Below, piece after piece: positions 26,239 through 36,406 of a stretch of DNA of 64,000 bases. The notes under the pieces were generated by a model, which was given only the letters and a program-made list of their open reading frames with translations, had not been told where the DNA came from and did no database searches. Origin of the DNA: Hyphomicrobiales bacterium (GTDB taxonomy: Bacteria; Pseudomonadota; Alphaproteobacteria; Rhizobiales; Rhizobiaceae). Positions within the stretch are counted from its first letter, which is position 1, and the number at the start of each line of letters is the position of its first letter. The translations under genes and the position numbers were made by a program. The stretch covers positions 1-64,000 of the forward strand of contig UCEU01000041.1 in NCBI GenBank assembly GCA_900471485.1, given 5' to 3'.

Positions 26239-27213
26239 TTACTCGGTCGTCACGCCCTGGAACGGGCGAACCTCGCGACCGGGCATGAACACGCCGAGAC
26301 GCTTGATTTCCCATTCGAGCTTCACGCCGGAATTCTCGAAGACCTCGCGGCGAACCTGCTCGCCGAGATATTCGAGATCGTAGCCCGTCGCCTGCCCCAT
26401 GTTGATCATGAAGTTGCAGTGAAGCGACGACATCTGGGCGCCGCCGATGACGAGACCACGGCAACCCGCTTCGTCGATCAGCTTCCAGGCCGAGTGGCCC
26501 TCCGGGTTCTTGAAGGTGGAACCACCGGTCTTCTCGCGGATCGGCTGCACGGTTTCGCGGTGGTTGCGCACGGCGTCCATGTCGGCGCGAATCTTGGCGC
26601 GGTCCTCGGCGTAGCCCTCGAACAGCACCGAGGTGAAGATCAGGTCGGCCGGGACCGACGAATGGCGATAGGAATACCCCATCTGCTCGTTCGACAGCAC
26701 GTGCCTGTTGCCCTTGCGGTCGATCGCGGTCACCTCGACAAGGCGCTCGCGCGTCTCGCCGCCGTTGGCGCCCGCGTTCATGCGCGCCGCGCCGCCGATG
26801 CTGCCGGGAATGCCATAGTAGAAATGGAAGCCGCCGATGCCGTTGTCCATCGCCATGGCCGCGACATGCTTGTCCGGGCAGATGGCGCCGGCGCGGATGC
26901 GGTTTTCACCGGCAAGCTCGACCGAGCCGAAGCCCTTGGCCGAAAGGCGCAGCACGACACCGGGAATACCACCGTCGCGAACCAGGATGTTCGAGCCGAC
27001 GCCGACGACCGTCAGCGGCACGTCCTCGGGCACCAGTTTCAGGAAGGTGATAAGGTCTTCCTCGTCATGCGGCTGGAACATCAGTTCCGCCAGACCACCG
27101 GCGCGGAACCACGTGACGCGATCCATCGGCGCATCGACCGAGATACGCCCGCGAACATCCTTCACACCGTCGCCGAGCGACGCAAGAAGCTTTTCCCCAT
27201 TTACCTGTTTCAT
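26239..27213 (-). CDS. murB: UDP-N-acetylenolpyruvoylglucosamine reductase
   Basis: FAD enzyme reducing enolpyruvyl-UDP-GlcNAc to UDP-MurNAc in the cytoplasm. The 324-residue protein shows the FAD-domain segments NILVRDGGIPGVVLRL and GIPGSIGGAARMNAGANG and the catalytic C-terminal part with SSLHCNFMIN-like sequence typical of type II MurB. Its start overlaps the murC stop by four bases. It is the last gene of the mraZ-to-murB run. Confidence 0.96.
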   Translation of the reverse strand: MKQVNGEKLLASLGDGVKDVRGRISVDAPMDRVTWFRAGGLAELMFQPHDEEDLITFLKLVPEDVPLTVVGVGSNILVRDGGIPGVVLRLSAKGFGSVELAGENRIRAGAICPDKHVAAMAMDNGIGGFHFYYGIPGSIGGAARMNAGANGGETRERLVEVTAIDRKGNRHVLSNEQMGYSYRHSSVPADLIFTSVLFEGYAEDRAKIRADMDAVRNHRETVQPIREKTGGSTFKNPEGHSAWKLIDEAGCRGLVIGGAQMSSLHCNFMINMGQATGYDLEYLGEQVRREVFENSGVKLEWEIKRLGVFMPGREVRPFQGVTTE

Positions 27214-28625
27214 GCAGATATTCCCGAAAGCCCTTCAAGTTGCTTGGGCAGCGCCGCCGCCCAGTACGTAATACTCCCAGCCCCCAACAGAACCACAAAA
27301 TCGCCTGGCTTTGCAATCTCCGCGACCATTTCAGGCAAAAGCTCGGGTGAAGCGAGGAAGCGCGCATCGCGATGCCCGCCCGATTTGATGCGCGAAACCA
27401 GCGTCTCGGCATTCACTCCCTCGATGGGATCTTCGCCCGCGGCATAGACCGGTGCAAGGAAAATGCTGTCCGCATCGTTGAAGCAGGCCGCGAATTCCTC
27501 GAACAGGCTGGCGAGACGCGAATAGCGGTGCGGCTGGTGCACGGCGATGACGCGGCCCTTGCACGCCTCGCGCGCGGCCTTCAGCACGGCCTTGATCTCG
27601 ACCGGATGGTGACCGTAGTCGTCGAAGATCTGCACGCCGTTCCATTCGCCCGTCAGCGTGAAGCGGCGCTTGACGCCGCCGAAGGAGGCAAGCCCCTTGG
27701 CGATATCCTCGCTCGACATGCCCAGGCGATTGGCGACGGCAATTGCGGCGGTCGCATTCGAAACATTGTGGCGGCCGGGCATCGGCAGAACGAGATTGTC
27801 GAGCTTAATGACCTGACCGGTCCGGCGGCGACGGATCTCGACGTCGAAGATCGAGCGCGGACCGTCGGTGCGCACGTTCATGAAGCGCACGTCGGCCTGC
27901 GGGTTCTCGCCATAGGTCACGACCTTGCGGTCCTCGATACGGCCGACCAGCGTCTGCACCTCGGGATGATCGAGGCACATGACGCCGAAGCCGTAGAACG
28001 GCACGTTTTCGACGAACTGACGGAATGCGGCACGCACGGCGTCGAAATTGCCGTAGTGGTCGAGATGCTCGGGGTCGATATTGGTAACGACGGCAACGTC
28101 GGCCGGAAGCTTCAGGAAGGTACCGTCGGACTCGTCGGCCTCGACCACCATCCACTCGCCCTCGCCCATGCGGGCATTGGTGCCGTAGGCATTGATGATG
28201 CCGCCATTGATGACGGTCGGGTCGAGCCCGCCGGCTTCGAGCAGCGTCGCAACCATCGAGGTGGTGGTCGTCTTGCCGTGCGTACCGCCGATCGCGATCG
28301 CATTGCGGAAGCGCATCAGCTCGGCCAGCATTTCGGCGCGGCGCACCACGGGCAGCAGCTTCTCGCGCGCGGCGACGAGCTCGGGATTATCCTTCTTGAT
28401 CGCGGTCGAAACAACGACGACTTCGGCATCGCCCAGGTTCTCGGCCTTGTGGCCGACGAAGACCTCGATGCCCTTGTCGCGCAGGCGCTGCACGTTGGCG
28501 CTCTCGGCCTGGTCCGATCCCTGGACGCGATGGCCGAGATTGTGCAGCACCTCGGCAATCCCACTCATGCCGATGCCGCCGATGCCGATGAAATGGACGA
28601 GGCCGATGGCCTTCGGCATTTTCAT
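27210..28625 (-). CDS. murC: UDP-N-acetylmuramate--L-alanine ligase
   Basis: Adds L-Ala to UDP-MurNAc. The 471-residue Mur ligase starts with the Rossmann-like HFIGIGGIGMSGIAEVL, has the P-loop GTHGKTTTTSMVA near residue 115, and the C-terminal domain with YGHHPVEIKAVLKAAR. Start and stop overlap murG and murB by four bases on each side, so translation is coupled. Confidence 0.97.
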   Translation of the reverse strand: MKMPKAIGLVHFIGIGGIGMSGIAEVLHNLGHRVQGSDQAESANVQRLRDKGIEVFVGHKAENLGDAEVVVVSTAIKKDNPELVAAREKLLPVVRRAEMLAELMRFRNAIAIGGTHGKTTTTSMVATLLEAGGLDPTVINGGIINAYGTNARMGEGEWMVVEADESDGTFLKLPADVAVVTNIDPEHLDHYGNFDAVRAAFRQFVENVPFYGFGVMCLDHPEVQTLVGRIEDRKVVTYGENPQADVRFMNVRTDGPRSIFDVEIRRRRTGQVIKLDNLVLPMPGRHNVSNATAAIAVANRLGMSSEDIAKGLASFGGVKRRFTLTGEWNGVQIFDDYGHHPVEIKAVLKAAREACKGRVIAVHQPHRYSRLASLFEEFAACFNDADSIFLAPVYAAGEDPIEGVNAETLVSRIKSGGHRDARFLASPELLPEMVAEIAKPGDFVVLLGAGSITYWAAALPKQLEGLSGISA

Positions 28626-29746
28626 GCGCGTTTCCCCTTGAACTCTGCAATTGTCTGTCGAGCCGCAATAGCCTCAACCATGTCTGCAAGCAAGTTCGCG
28701 GCGTCAGGTTTCCCGGCCTGCTTTGCGGCCGAAGCCATGCGCGCAAGCTTTTCCGGGTCGTTCATCACATGCGTGAGGATGGAGGTGATCTTCTCGGACG
28801 AGAGCTCCGCCTGCACGATCACCTTGGCGCCGCCGGTCGCGGCGAGTGCCGCGGCGTTCGCTGCCTGGTCGTGGTCGAGCGCATGCGGATAGGGTACGAG
28901 GATGGCCGGACGGCCGATCACCGAGATTTCCGAGACCGTCGAGGCGCCGGAGCGGCAGATCACGAGATGCGCCTTCGCCAACCGTTCGGCCATATCGGTG
29001 AAGAACGGCGCGATATCGGCGCCCATCTTCAGCTGCGCCACGCAGCCGCCGACCATCTCCATATCCTCGGGCCGCACCTGCTGGGTGATCCGGAGACGCG
29101 CGCGCAGCTCGTCGTCGAGCAGGCTGATCGCCGTCGGCATGGCCTTGGAGAAATACTGCGCGCCCTGGCTACCGCCGAAGACGACGAGGTTGAAGGACTC
29201 GCCGGAATGCGACGGCGTATAGGGCGTCTGCGCGGCCTCGATGATGGCGGGGCGAACGGGATTGCCCGTCGCCACCGTCTTTTCGGCGAACTGGCTGCCG
29301 CCCTCTGGCAGGAAGCCGCCGGCGATTGCCTGCACGCGCGATGCCAGCGCCTTGTTGGCGCGACCCATCACCGCGTTCTGCTCATGGATCATCGCCGGGA
29401 CGCCGAGACGGGTGGCGGCGAGCAGCGGCGGCACCGTTGGATAGCCGCCGAAACCGACGACGACCACGGGCTTCAGCCGCGTAATCAGCGCCTTGGCCGC
29501 CCGCATGCCGCTCCACAGCGTCCACAGGGACCGGATGACCGCGACCGGGTTCTTGGAGGCGATCGTGGCCGACGGCACGACATGGACTTCGTCGGCCGGG
29601 AACTTGCCGGCATAGCGCTCCGCGCGGCTGTCCGTGACGAGATGCACGGAATAGCCGCGTTCCTTCAGCTTGTAGGCCAGGGCCTCCGCCGGAAACACGT
29701 GACCGCCGGTTCCCCCGGCGGCAAGCAGAACGATGCCTTTGGTCAT
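28622..29746 (-). CDS. murG: UDP-GlcNAc:lipid I GlcNAc transferase
   Basis: Peripheral inner-membrane GT28 glycosyltransferase making lipid II. Of 374 residues, the donor/acceptor glycine loop AAGGTGGHVFPAEALA is at about 8-23, and the C-terminal UDP-GlcNAc site contains ICRSGASTVSEISVIGRPAI-like sequence. It lies 6 bases after ftsW and overlaps murC. Confidence 0.97.
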   Translation of the reverse strand: MTKGIVLLAAGGTGGHVFPAEALAYKLKERGYSVHLVTDSRAERYAGKFPADEVHVVPSATIASKNPVAVIRSLWTLWSGMRAAKALITRLKPVVVVGFGGYPTVPPLLAATRLGVPAMIHEQNAVMGRANKALASRVQAIAGGFLPEGGSQFAEKTVATGNPVRPAIIEAAQTPYTPSHSGESFNLVVFGGSQGAQYFSKAMPTAISLLDDELRARLRITQQVRPEDMEMVGGCVAQLKMGADIAPFFTDMAERLAKAHLVICRSGASTVSEISVIGRPAILVPYPHALDHDQAANAAALAATGGAKVIVQAELSSEKITSILTHVMNDPEKLARMASAAKQAGKPDAANLLADMVEAIAARQTIAEFKGKRA

Positions 29747-29752
29747 GTACTC

Positions 29753-30907
29753 TTACTCCGCCGGCATGCCGTGCGCGACGCGGAAGAGGCTCCGCTCCTG
29801 CGCGCGCTTTTCCGGCCTGTGACGCGTCAGCGCGAGAATGAACCCGGCCGTGACGCAGATGGCGACCATCGACGAGCCGCCGTAGGAAATCAGCGGCAGG
29901 GTCATGCCCTTCGCCGGCAGCAGCTCGAGATTGACGCCCACGTTGATGATGGACTGGATGCCGATCTGCAGCACGAGGCCGGCCACGGCGAAGCGGTTGA
30001 AGTCGTTGCGTTCCTTGTAGGCGTGCGACAGGCCGCGCAGCACCAGCACCGAGAACAGAAGCACCAGCGCGATGCAGAAGATGATACCGAACTCCTCGGC
30101 CGCGACCGAGAAAATGAAGTCGGTATGCGCGTCCGGGATGATACGCTTGACGATGCCCTCGCCCGGCCCCTGGCCGAACCAGTCGCCGCGGATGATGGCC
30201 TCGCGCGCCGTATCGATCTGGAAGGTGTCGCCCTCCCCGGTCATGAACTTGTCGATACGCAGCGCCACGTGCGGGAAGACGTAATAGGCGGTCACAAGGC
30301 CGCCGACGCCGCCCGCGCCGAGCACGATGATCCATAGCCACGGCATGCCGGCCATGAAGAACATGCCACCCCAGACCGCGGTGGTCAGGATCGTCTGCCC
30401 GAGGTCGGGCTGTGCGACAAGAAGCGCCGCGACGATGCCGAACAGGATGATTGCGAAGAGGTTGCCCGGAATCTCGGGCTGGCGGGCATGTTCCGCGAAC
30501 AGCCAGGCGCAGACGACGACGAAGGCGGGCTTCATGAATTCGGACGGCTGGATCGAGATGCCGGCCAGCGTCACCCAGCGGCGGGAACCCTTGACCTCGA
30601 CGCCGAAGAACAGCGCCAGCAACATCATGCTGAGCGCCACGATGAGCAGGATGATCGCGGTGCGGCGCACCTGCCGCGGCGTCAGGAACGACAAGCCGAT
30701 CATGACGGCGAGCGACGGGATCATGAAAGCCGCGTGGCGCTTGACGAAGTGGAACGGTTCCAGCCCGATGCGCTCGGCCACCGCCGGCGACGCGGCGAAC
30801 GACAGCATGAAACCGATGCCCATCAGGAAGATGAACATCGCCAGGAAAAAGCGGTCGATGGTCCAGAACCAATCGGCCAGAGCGCCACGTTCCGCGCGAC
30901 TTACCAT
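29753..30907 (-). CDS. ftsW: septal peptidoglycan polymerase FtsW
   Basis: SEDS-family glycosyltransferase that polymerises lipid II at the septum with FtsI. The 384-residue protein has about ten membrane segments, the catalytic-Asp region with FGQGPGEGIVKRIIPDAHTD, and the SEDS signature NVGVNLELLPAKGMTLPLIS(Y)GGSS near residue 320. Only 1 base separates it from murD and 6 from murG. Confidence 0.96.
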   Translation of the reverse strand: MVSRAERGALADWFWTIDRFFLAMFIFLMGIGFMLSFAASPAVAERIGLEPFHFVKRHAAFMIPSLAVMIGLSFLTPRQVRRTAIILLIVALSMMLLALFFGVEVKGSRRWVTLAGISIQPSEFMKPAFVVVCAWLFAEHARQPEIPGNLFAIILFGIVAALLVAQPDLGQTILTTAVWGGMFFMAGMPWLWIIVLGAGGVGGLVTAYYVFPHVALRIDKFMTGEGDTFQIDTAREAIIRGDWFGQGPGEGIVKRIIPDAHTDFIFSVAAEEFGIIFCIALVLLFSVLVLRGLSHAYKERNDFNRFAVAGLVLQIGIQSIINVGVNLELLPAKGMTLPLISYGGSSMVAICVTAGFILALTRHRPEKRAQERSLFRVAHGMPAE

Positions 30908-30908
30908 G

Positions 30909-32321
<1,413 letters not shown>

Positions 32322-32327
32322 GGTCTG

Positions 32328-33428
32328 TTACCGCAGCTTGAGTGTCGAGAGGCCGAGCATGGCGAGGCCGACGGCGATGATCCAGAAGCGGATCACGACC
32401 TGGCTTTCCGTCCAGCCCTTCTTCTCGAAGTGGTGGTGGATCGGCGCCATCAGGAACACGCGGCGCCCTGTCAGCTTGAAGAAGCCGACCTGGATGATAA
32501 CAGACAGCGTTTCCATGACGAACAGGCCGCCGATGATGGCCATGACGATCTCGTGCTTGGTGGCGACGGCAACCGTGCCGATCGTGCCGCCGAGCGCCAG
32601 CGAACCCGTGTCGCCCATGAAGATGGCGGCGGGCGGGGCGTTGAACCACAGAAAGCCGAGGCCGGCACCGATGACCGCGCCGAGGACGACGGAAAGCTCG
32701 CCGGTGCCGGGCACGAAATTGATCTGCAGGTAGTTCGCGAAGACGGCGTTACCGGCAAGGTAAGCGATGATGCCGAACGAGGCGGCAGCGATCATGACGG
32801 GTACGATGGCGAGGCCATCGAGGCCATCCGTCAGGTTCACGGCATTGCCGGCGCTGACGATGACGAAGCCGCCGAACACCACGAACATGATGCCGAGGTT
32901 CAGCATGAAGTCCTTGAAGAAAGGAAAGGCGACCGACGAGCCGAAGGTCGAGCCGGCGGGGCCCGAGGCGAGCGAGGTGCGCATCATGAAATAGACGGCG
33001 ATGCCGGCGATCACGAACTCGATGCCGAGGCGCGCCTTGCCGGAGAAGCCCTTGTGGCTCTGCTTGCTGACCTTGAGATAGTCGTCATAGAAGCCGATCG
33101 CGCCGAAGCCGAGCGTGACGAGCAGCGTCGCGACGACATAGACGTTCGACAGATCCGCCCACAAGAGCGACGAGCCGACGATACCGGCAAGGATCATCAG
33201 GCCGCCCATGGTCGGCGTGCCGGCCTTCTTGAAATGTGTCTGCGGGCCGTCGGCGCGGATCGGCTGACCCTTGCCCTGGCGGATGCGCAGCGAGTTGATG
33301 ATCATCGGCCCGAACAGGAAGACGATCAGCGCCGAGGTAAAGAGGGAGGCGCCCGTACGGAACGTGATGTACCTGAACAAGTTTAGAAACTTCAGGTGTT
33401 CCGACAGTTCGACTAGCCAAATCAGCAT
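32328..33428 (-). CDS. mraY: phospho-MurNAc-pentapeptide transferase
   Basis: Polytopic inner-membrane enzyme making lipid I from UDP-MurNAc-pentapeptide and undecaprenyl phosphate. The 366-residue chain has ten or so membrane segments, the aspartate-rich motif GFYDDYLKVSKQ (about 115), NAVNLTDGLDGLA (about 195) and the MAPIHHHFEKKGW motif (about 335). Gap of 22 bases to murF and 6 to murD. Confidence 0.97.
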   Translation of the reverse strand: MLIWLVELSEHLKFLNLFRYITFRTGASLFTSALIVFLFGPMIINSLRIRQGKGQPIRADGPQTHFKKAGTPTMGGLMILAGIVGSSLLWADLSNVYVVATLLVTLGFGAIGFYDDYLKVSKQSHKGFSGKARLGIEFVIAGIAVYFMMRTSLASGPAGSTFGSSVAFPFFKDFMLNLGIMFVVFGGFVIVSAGNAVNLTDGLDGLAIVPVMIAAASFGIIAYLAGNAVFANYLQINFVPGTGELSVVLGAVIGAGLGFLWFNAPPAAIFMGDTGSLALGGTIGTVAVATKHEIVMAIIGGLFVMETLSVIIQVGFFKLTGRRVFLMAPIHHHFEKKGWTESQVVIRFWIIAVGLAMLGLSTLKLR

Positions 33429-33450
33429 TCAGGGCCCCTTGTTTACCCGG

Positions 33451-34884
33451 TCAAAATTCGCGTTGCGTGTCGGCAACTGGCGGGAATTTGTCAAGGAGCG
33501 CGGCGACGATCTTGCCGAAACCGATGCCCAGTGACGATTTTACCATCAGCACGTCGCCGGCCGCGACCGAGTTCAGCACATATTCGATGAGTTCAGTGGT
33601 GGTCGCCCGGTGCGTGACGCGCACGCTGTCGGGCAGCGAATCCCTGAGCGCGATCATCTCCGACCCGACAAGCCAGACATGCTCGATCCCGGCCGCAAGC
33701 AGCGGACCCGCGAGGTCGGCATGGACCTTCTCGGAATAATCGCCCATCTCCAGCATGTCGCCGAGCACCGCGATACGGCGGCCGGCGCCTGTCGGCGCGG
33801 AACTCGCAAGCACGGCGATCGCCGCGCGCATCGATGTCGGATTGGCGTTGTAGCTTTCGTCGATTACCGTGAAGACGCCGTGGCCGGTCGACAGCTTGTG
33901 CCGCCGCCCCCTGCCCTTTTCCGGCTGCAGCTTCGCGAGCGCTGAAATCGCCTGGTCGAGATCGGCGCCGACGATCCTGACGACACCAAGTGCCGCCAGC
34001 GCGTTCTCGGCGATATGCCGGCCGGGCGCGCCGATGGCGACTTCCTTGGTCTCGCCGTCGATGGTGATCCACAGCGTCGAGCTCTGGTCCGACCCATTGA
34101 ACTCCGCCAGTCGGAACTCCGCCTTGGCGTGCTGGCCAAAAGAGTGGATGTGCTCGATGCCGAGCGCCTGCGCGGTGCGCTCCAGGTAATTGTACTGGTC
34201 GTTGTCGCGGTTGAGCACGACGTCGCCACCCGGAACAAGGCCCTCGAAGATTTCGGCCTTGGCGGTGGCGATCTCCTTGATGCTCTTGAAATTGCCGAGA
34301 TGCGCCGGCGCGATCGTGGTGATCACGGCGACATGTGGCTGGATCATCTTCACCAGCGGCCGGATCTCGTCTGGATGGTTCATGCCGACTTCGAAGACGC
34401 CGAAATAGGTGTCGAGCGGCATGCGCGCGAGCGTCAGCGGCACGCCCCAGTGATTATTGAAGGAAGCGACGGAGGCATGGACCTTGCCAGACGGCGCCAG
34501 CACCTGCCGCAGCATCTCCTTGGTCGTGGTCTTACCCACCGAACCCGTCACCGCGATGATCTGTGCCCGCGAGCGCGCCCTGGCCGCAGTGCCGAGCTTG
34601 ACCAGTGCCGCCAGCACGTCCTCGACGACGATCATCGGCACGGTCAGGCGACCCATGGCAGGCAGCCGCGCCTCGCTGACGACGAGCAGGGCCGCGCCAT
34701 TCGCCATCGCCATCGACGCATAGTCATGGCCATCGACCCGGTCGCCCTTGATCGCGAAGAAGGCTTCGCCCGGCTGGATGGACCGGCTGTCGATCGAAAT
34801 ACCGGTGATGCCCTCGGGCAGCGTTCCGACAGGCCGCCCTGCCATGGCGGCAATCATGTCCCTCGTCGTCCAAAGCAAGCTCAC
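33451..34884 (-). CDS. murF: UDP-MurNAc-tripeptide--D-Ala-D-Ala ligase
   Basis: Attaches the D-Ala-D-Ala made by Ddl to the muramyl tripeptide. The 477-residue Mur ligase shows the P-loop GSVGKTTTKEMLRQ (about residue 111), FEVGMNHPDEI and the C-terminal VIDESYNANPTSMRAAI block. Its start overlaps the murE stop by four bases. Confidence 0.97.
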   Translation of the reverse strand: MSLLWTTRDMIAAMAGRPVGTLPEGITGISIDSRSIQPGEAFFAIKGDRVDGHDYASMAMANGAALLVVSEARLPAMGRLTVPMIVVEDVLAALVKLGTAARARSRAQIIAVTGSVGKTTTKEMLRQVLAPSGKVHASVASFNNHWGVPLTLARMPLDTYFGVFEVGMNHPDEIRPLVKMIQPHVAVITTIAPAHLGNFKSIKEIATAKAEIFEGLVPGGDVVLNRDNDQYNYLERTAQALGIEHIHSFGQHAKAEFRLAEFNGSDQSSTLWITIDGETKEVAIGAPGRHIAENALAALGVVRIVGADLDQAISALAKLQPEKGRGRRHKLSTGHGVFTVIDESYNANPTSMRAAIAVLASSAPTGAGRRIAVLGDMLEMGDYSEKVHADLAGPLLAAGIEHVWLVGSEMIALRDSLPDSVRVTHRATTTELIEYVLNSVAAGDVLMVKSSLGIGFGKIVAALLDKFPPVADTQREF

Positions 34885-36341
34885 GATTTCAGCTCCTCCA
34901 AAGCCTTTCGCAGTTCGGCATGATCCGAAAACGGCAGCGTGACCCCGGCGATCGTCTGTCCTTCCTCGTGCCCCTTGCCGGCCACGATCAGCGTATCGCC
35001 GGAGGAAAGCATAGCGACAGCCTCACGGATCGCCGTTGCGCGATCGCCGATTTCGGTTGCGCAGCTCGCCGCCGCCATGATCTCGGCGCGAATGGACGCG
35101 GGCTCTTCAGAGCGCGGGTTGTCGTCGGTGATCACCACCACGTCGGCGAGCCGGCAGGCGATCTCTCCCATGATCGGACGCTTGCCCCGGTCGCGGTCAC
35201 CGCCGCAACCGAAGACGACGATAACACGACCGGTCGTGAACGGGCGAACGGAGGCCAGCACGTTGGCCAGCGCCTCCGGCTTGTGGGCGTAATCGACATA
35301 GGCGAGCGCGCCGTCCTTCGTATGGCCGACAAGTTCGAGACGACCGGAAGCCCCCTGCAGCTTTTCGAGCGCTGCCATCGCGACCTTGGCGGGAACGCCG
35401 GTCGACATCGCAAGGCCCGCCGCGACAAGCGCGTTGGCAATCTGGAAATCGCCGGCAAGTGGAATATCGACCTCGAAGATCTGCCCCTCGGCGTGGATCT
35501 CGGCAACCTGCTTGTGTCGGAAATGCTCGACGCGCTTCAGCGTCAGATAATCGCCCTTGCGGCCGACGGTGCGCACGTCGTGGCCGGCATCGCGCGCAGC
35601 CTTTATCGCCTGGGCCGACCACTCGTCATCGGCGAAGATCACCGCCGGCGCGCCCTTCGGCAGCAGCGTATCGAAGAGCCGCATCTTGGCGGCCATGTAA
35701 TCCTCGATCGTCGGATGATAATCCATGTGGTCGCGACCGAGATTGGTGAAGGCCGCGGCCGAAAGCTTCACGCCGTCGAGACGGGACTGGTCGAGGCCGT
35801 GGCTCGACGCTTCCATCGAGGCATGCGTGACACCCTCGTCCGAAAGCTCCGCCAGCAACTGATGCAGGGAAACAGGGTCCGGCGTCGTCAGCGATCCGTA
35901 CTCGTTGCGCGTCGGCGAGACCACGCCCGTGGTGCCGATCATCGCCGCGGCGTGGCCGGCATGCGCCCAGATCTGCCGCGTGAAGGATGCGACCGAGGTC
36001 TTGCCCGCGGTTCCGGTAACGGCCACCATCGTTTCCGGCTGCTTGCCGAAGAAATTGGCGGCTGCGATCGACAGGAAACGGCGCGGCTCGTTGACGACGA
36101 GAACAGGAATAGAGGCCTCGACCGGATGGGAGGCGACGGCAACGGCTGCCCCCTTCGCGGCCGCATCGGCGATGAAGCCCGCGCCGTCTGCCTTGGTGCC
36201 GGCCACCGCCACGAAGGCCATGCCGGGCGCGATCTTCCTGCTGTCGGATGAAAGCCCTGTTATTTCCAGCGCTCCAACCGGCCCGTCCAATTGTTCCTTC
36301 AGCTCCGGAAACGCATGTCCGGCGATGTCTCGCAACTTCAT
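34881..36341 (-). CDS. murE: UDP-MurNAc-dipeptide--meso-diaminopimelate ligase
   Basis: Adds meso-DAP to the stem. The 486-residue protein has the P-loop GTAGKTSVASFTRQ (about residue 111) and the DNPRSEEP motif (about 405), which marks the meso-DAP rather than the lysine type. I chose the ATG 36341 (KLRDIAGHAFPEL) over the open frame to 36410, since family members begin at this methionine. It lies 65 bases after ftsI. Confidence 0.96.
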   Translation of the reverse strand: MKLRDIAGHAFPELKEQLDGPVGALEITGLSSDSRKIAPGMAFVAVAGTKADGAGFIADAAAKGAAVAVASHPVEASIPVLVVNEPRRFLSIAAANFFGKQPETMVAVTGTAGKTSVASFTRQIWAHAGHAAAMIGTTGVVSPTRNEYGSLTTPDPVSLHQLLAELSDEGVTHASMEASSHGLDQSRLDGVKLSAAAFTNLGRDHMDYHPTIEDYMAAKMRLFDTLLPKGAPAVIFADDEWSAQAIKAARDAGHDVRTVGRKGDYLTLKRVEHFRHKQVAEIHAEGQIFEVDIPLAGDFQIANALVAAGLAMSTGVPAKVAMAALEKLQGASGRLELVGHTKDGALAYVDYAHKPEALANVLASVRPFTTGRVIVVFGCGGDRDRGKRPIMGEIACRLADVVVITDDNPRSEEPASIRAEIMAAASCATEIGDRATAIREAVAMLSSGDTLIVAGKGHEEGQTIAGVTLPFSDHAELRKALEELKS

Positions 36342-36406
36342 CGAGTGTACTTCTCTCTCCAGCCGTCGCGCCCCCGTGGCGAATCGACTGCGGTATTCAT
36401 TCAGAC

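Noticed and set aside
28769..30337. 522-codon plus-strand frame
   Set aside because: Antisense to murG and ftsW, both with intact motifs.
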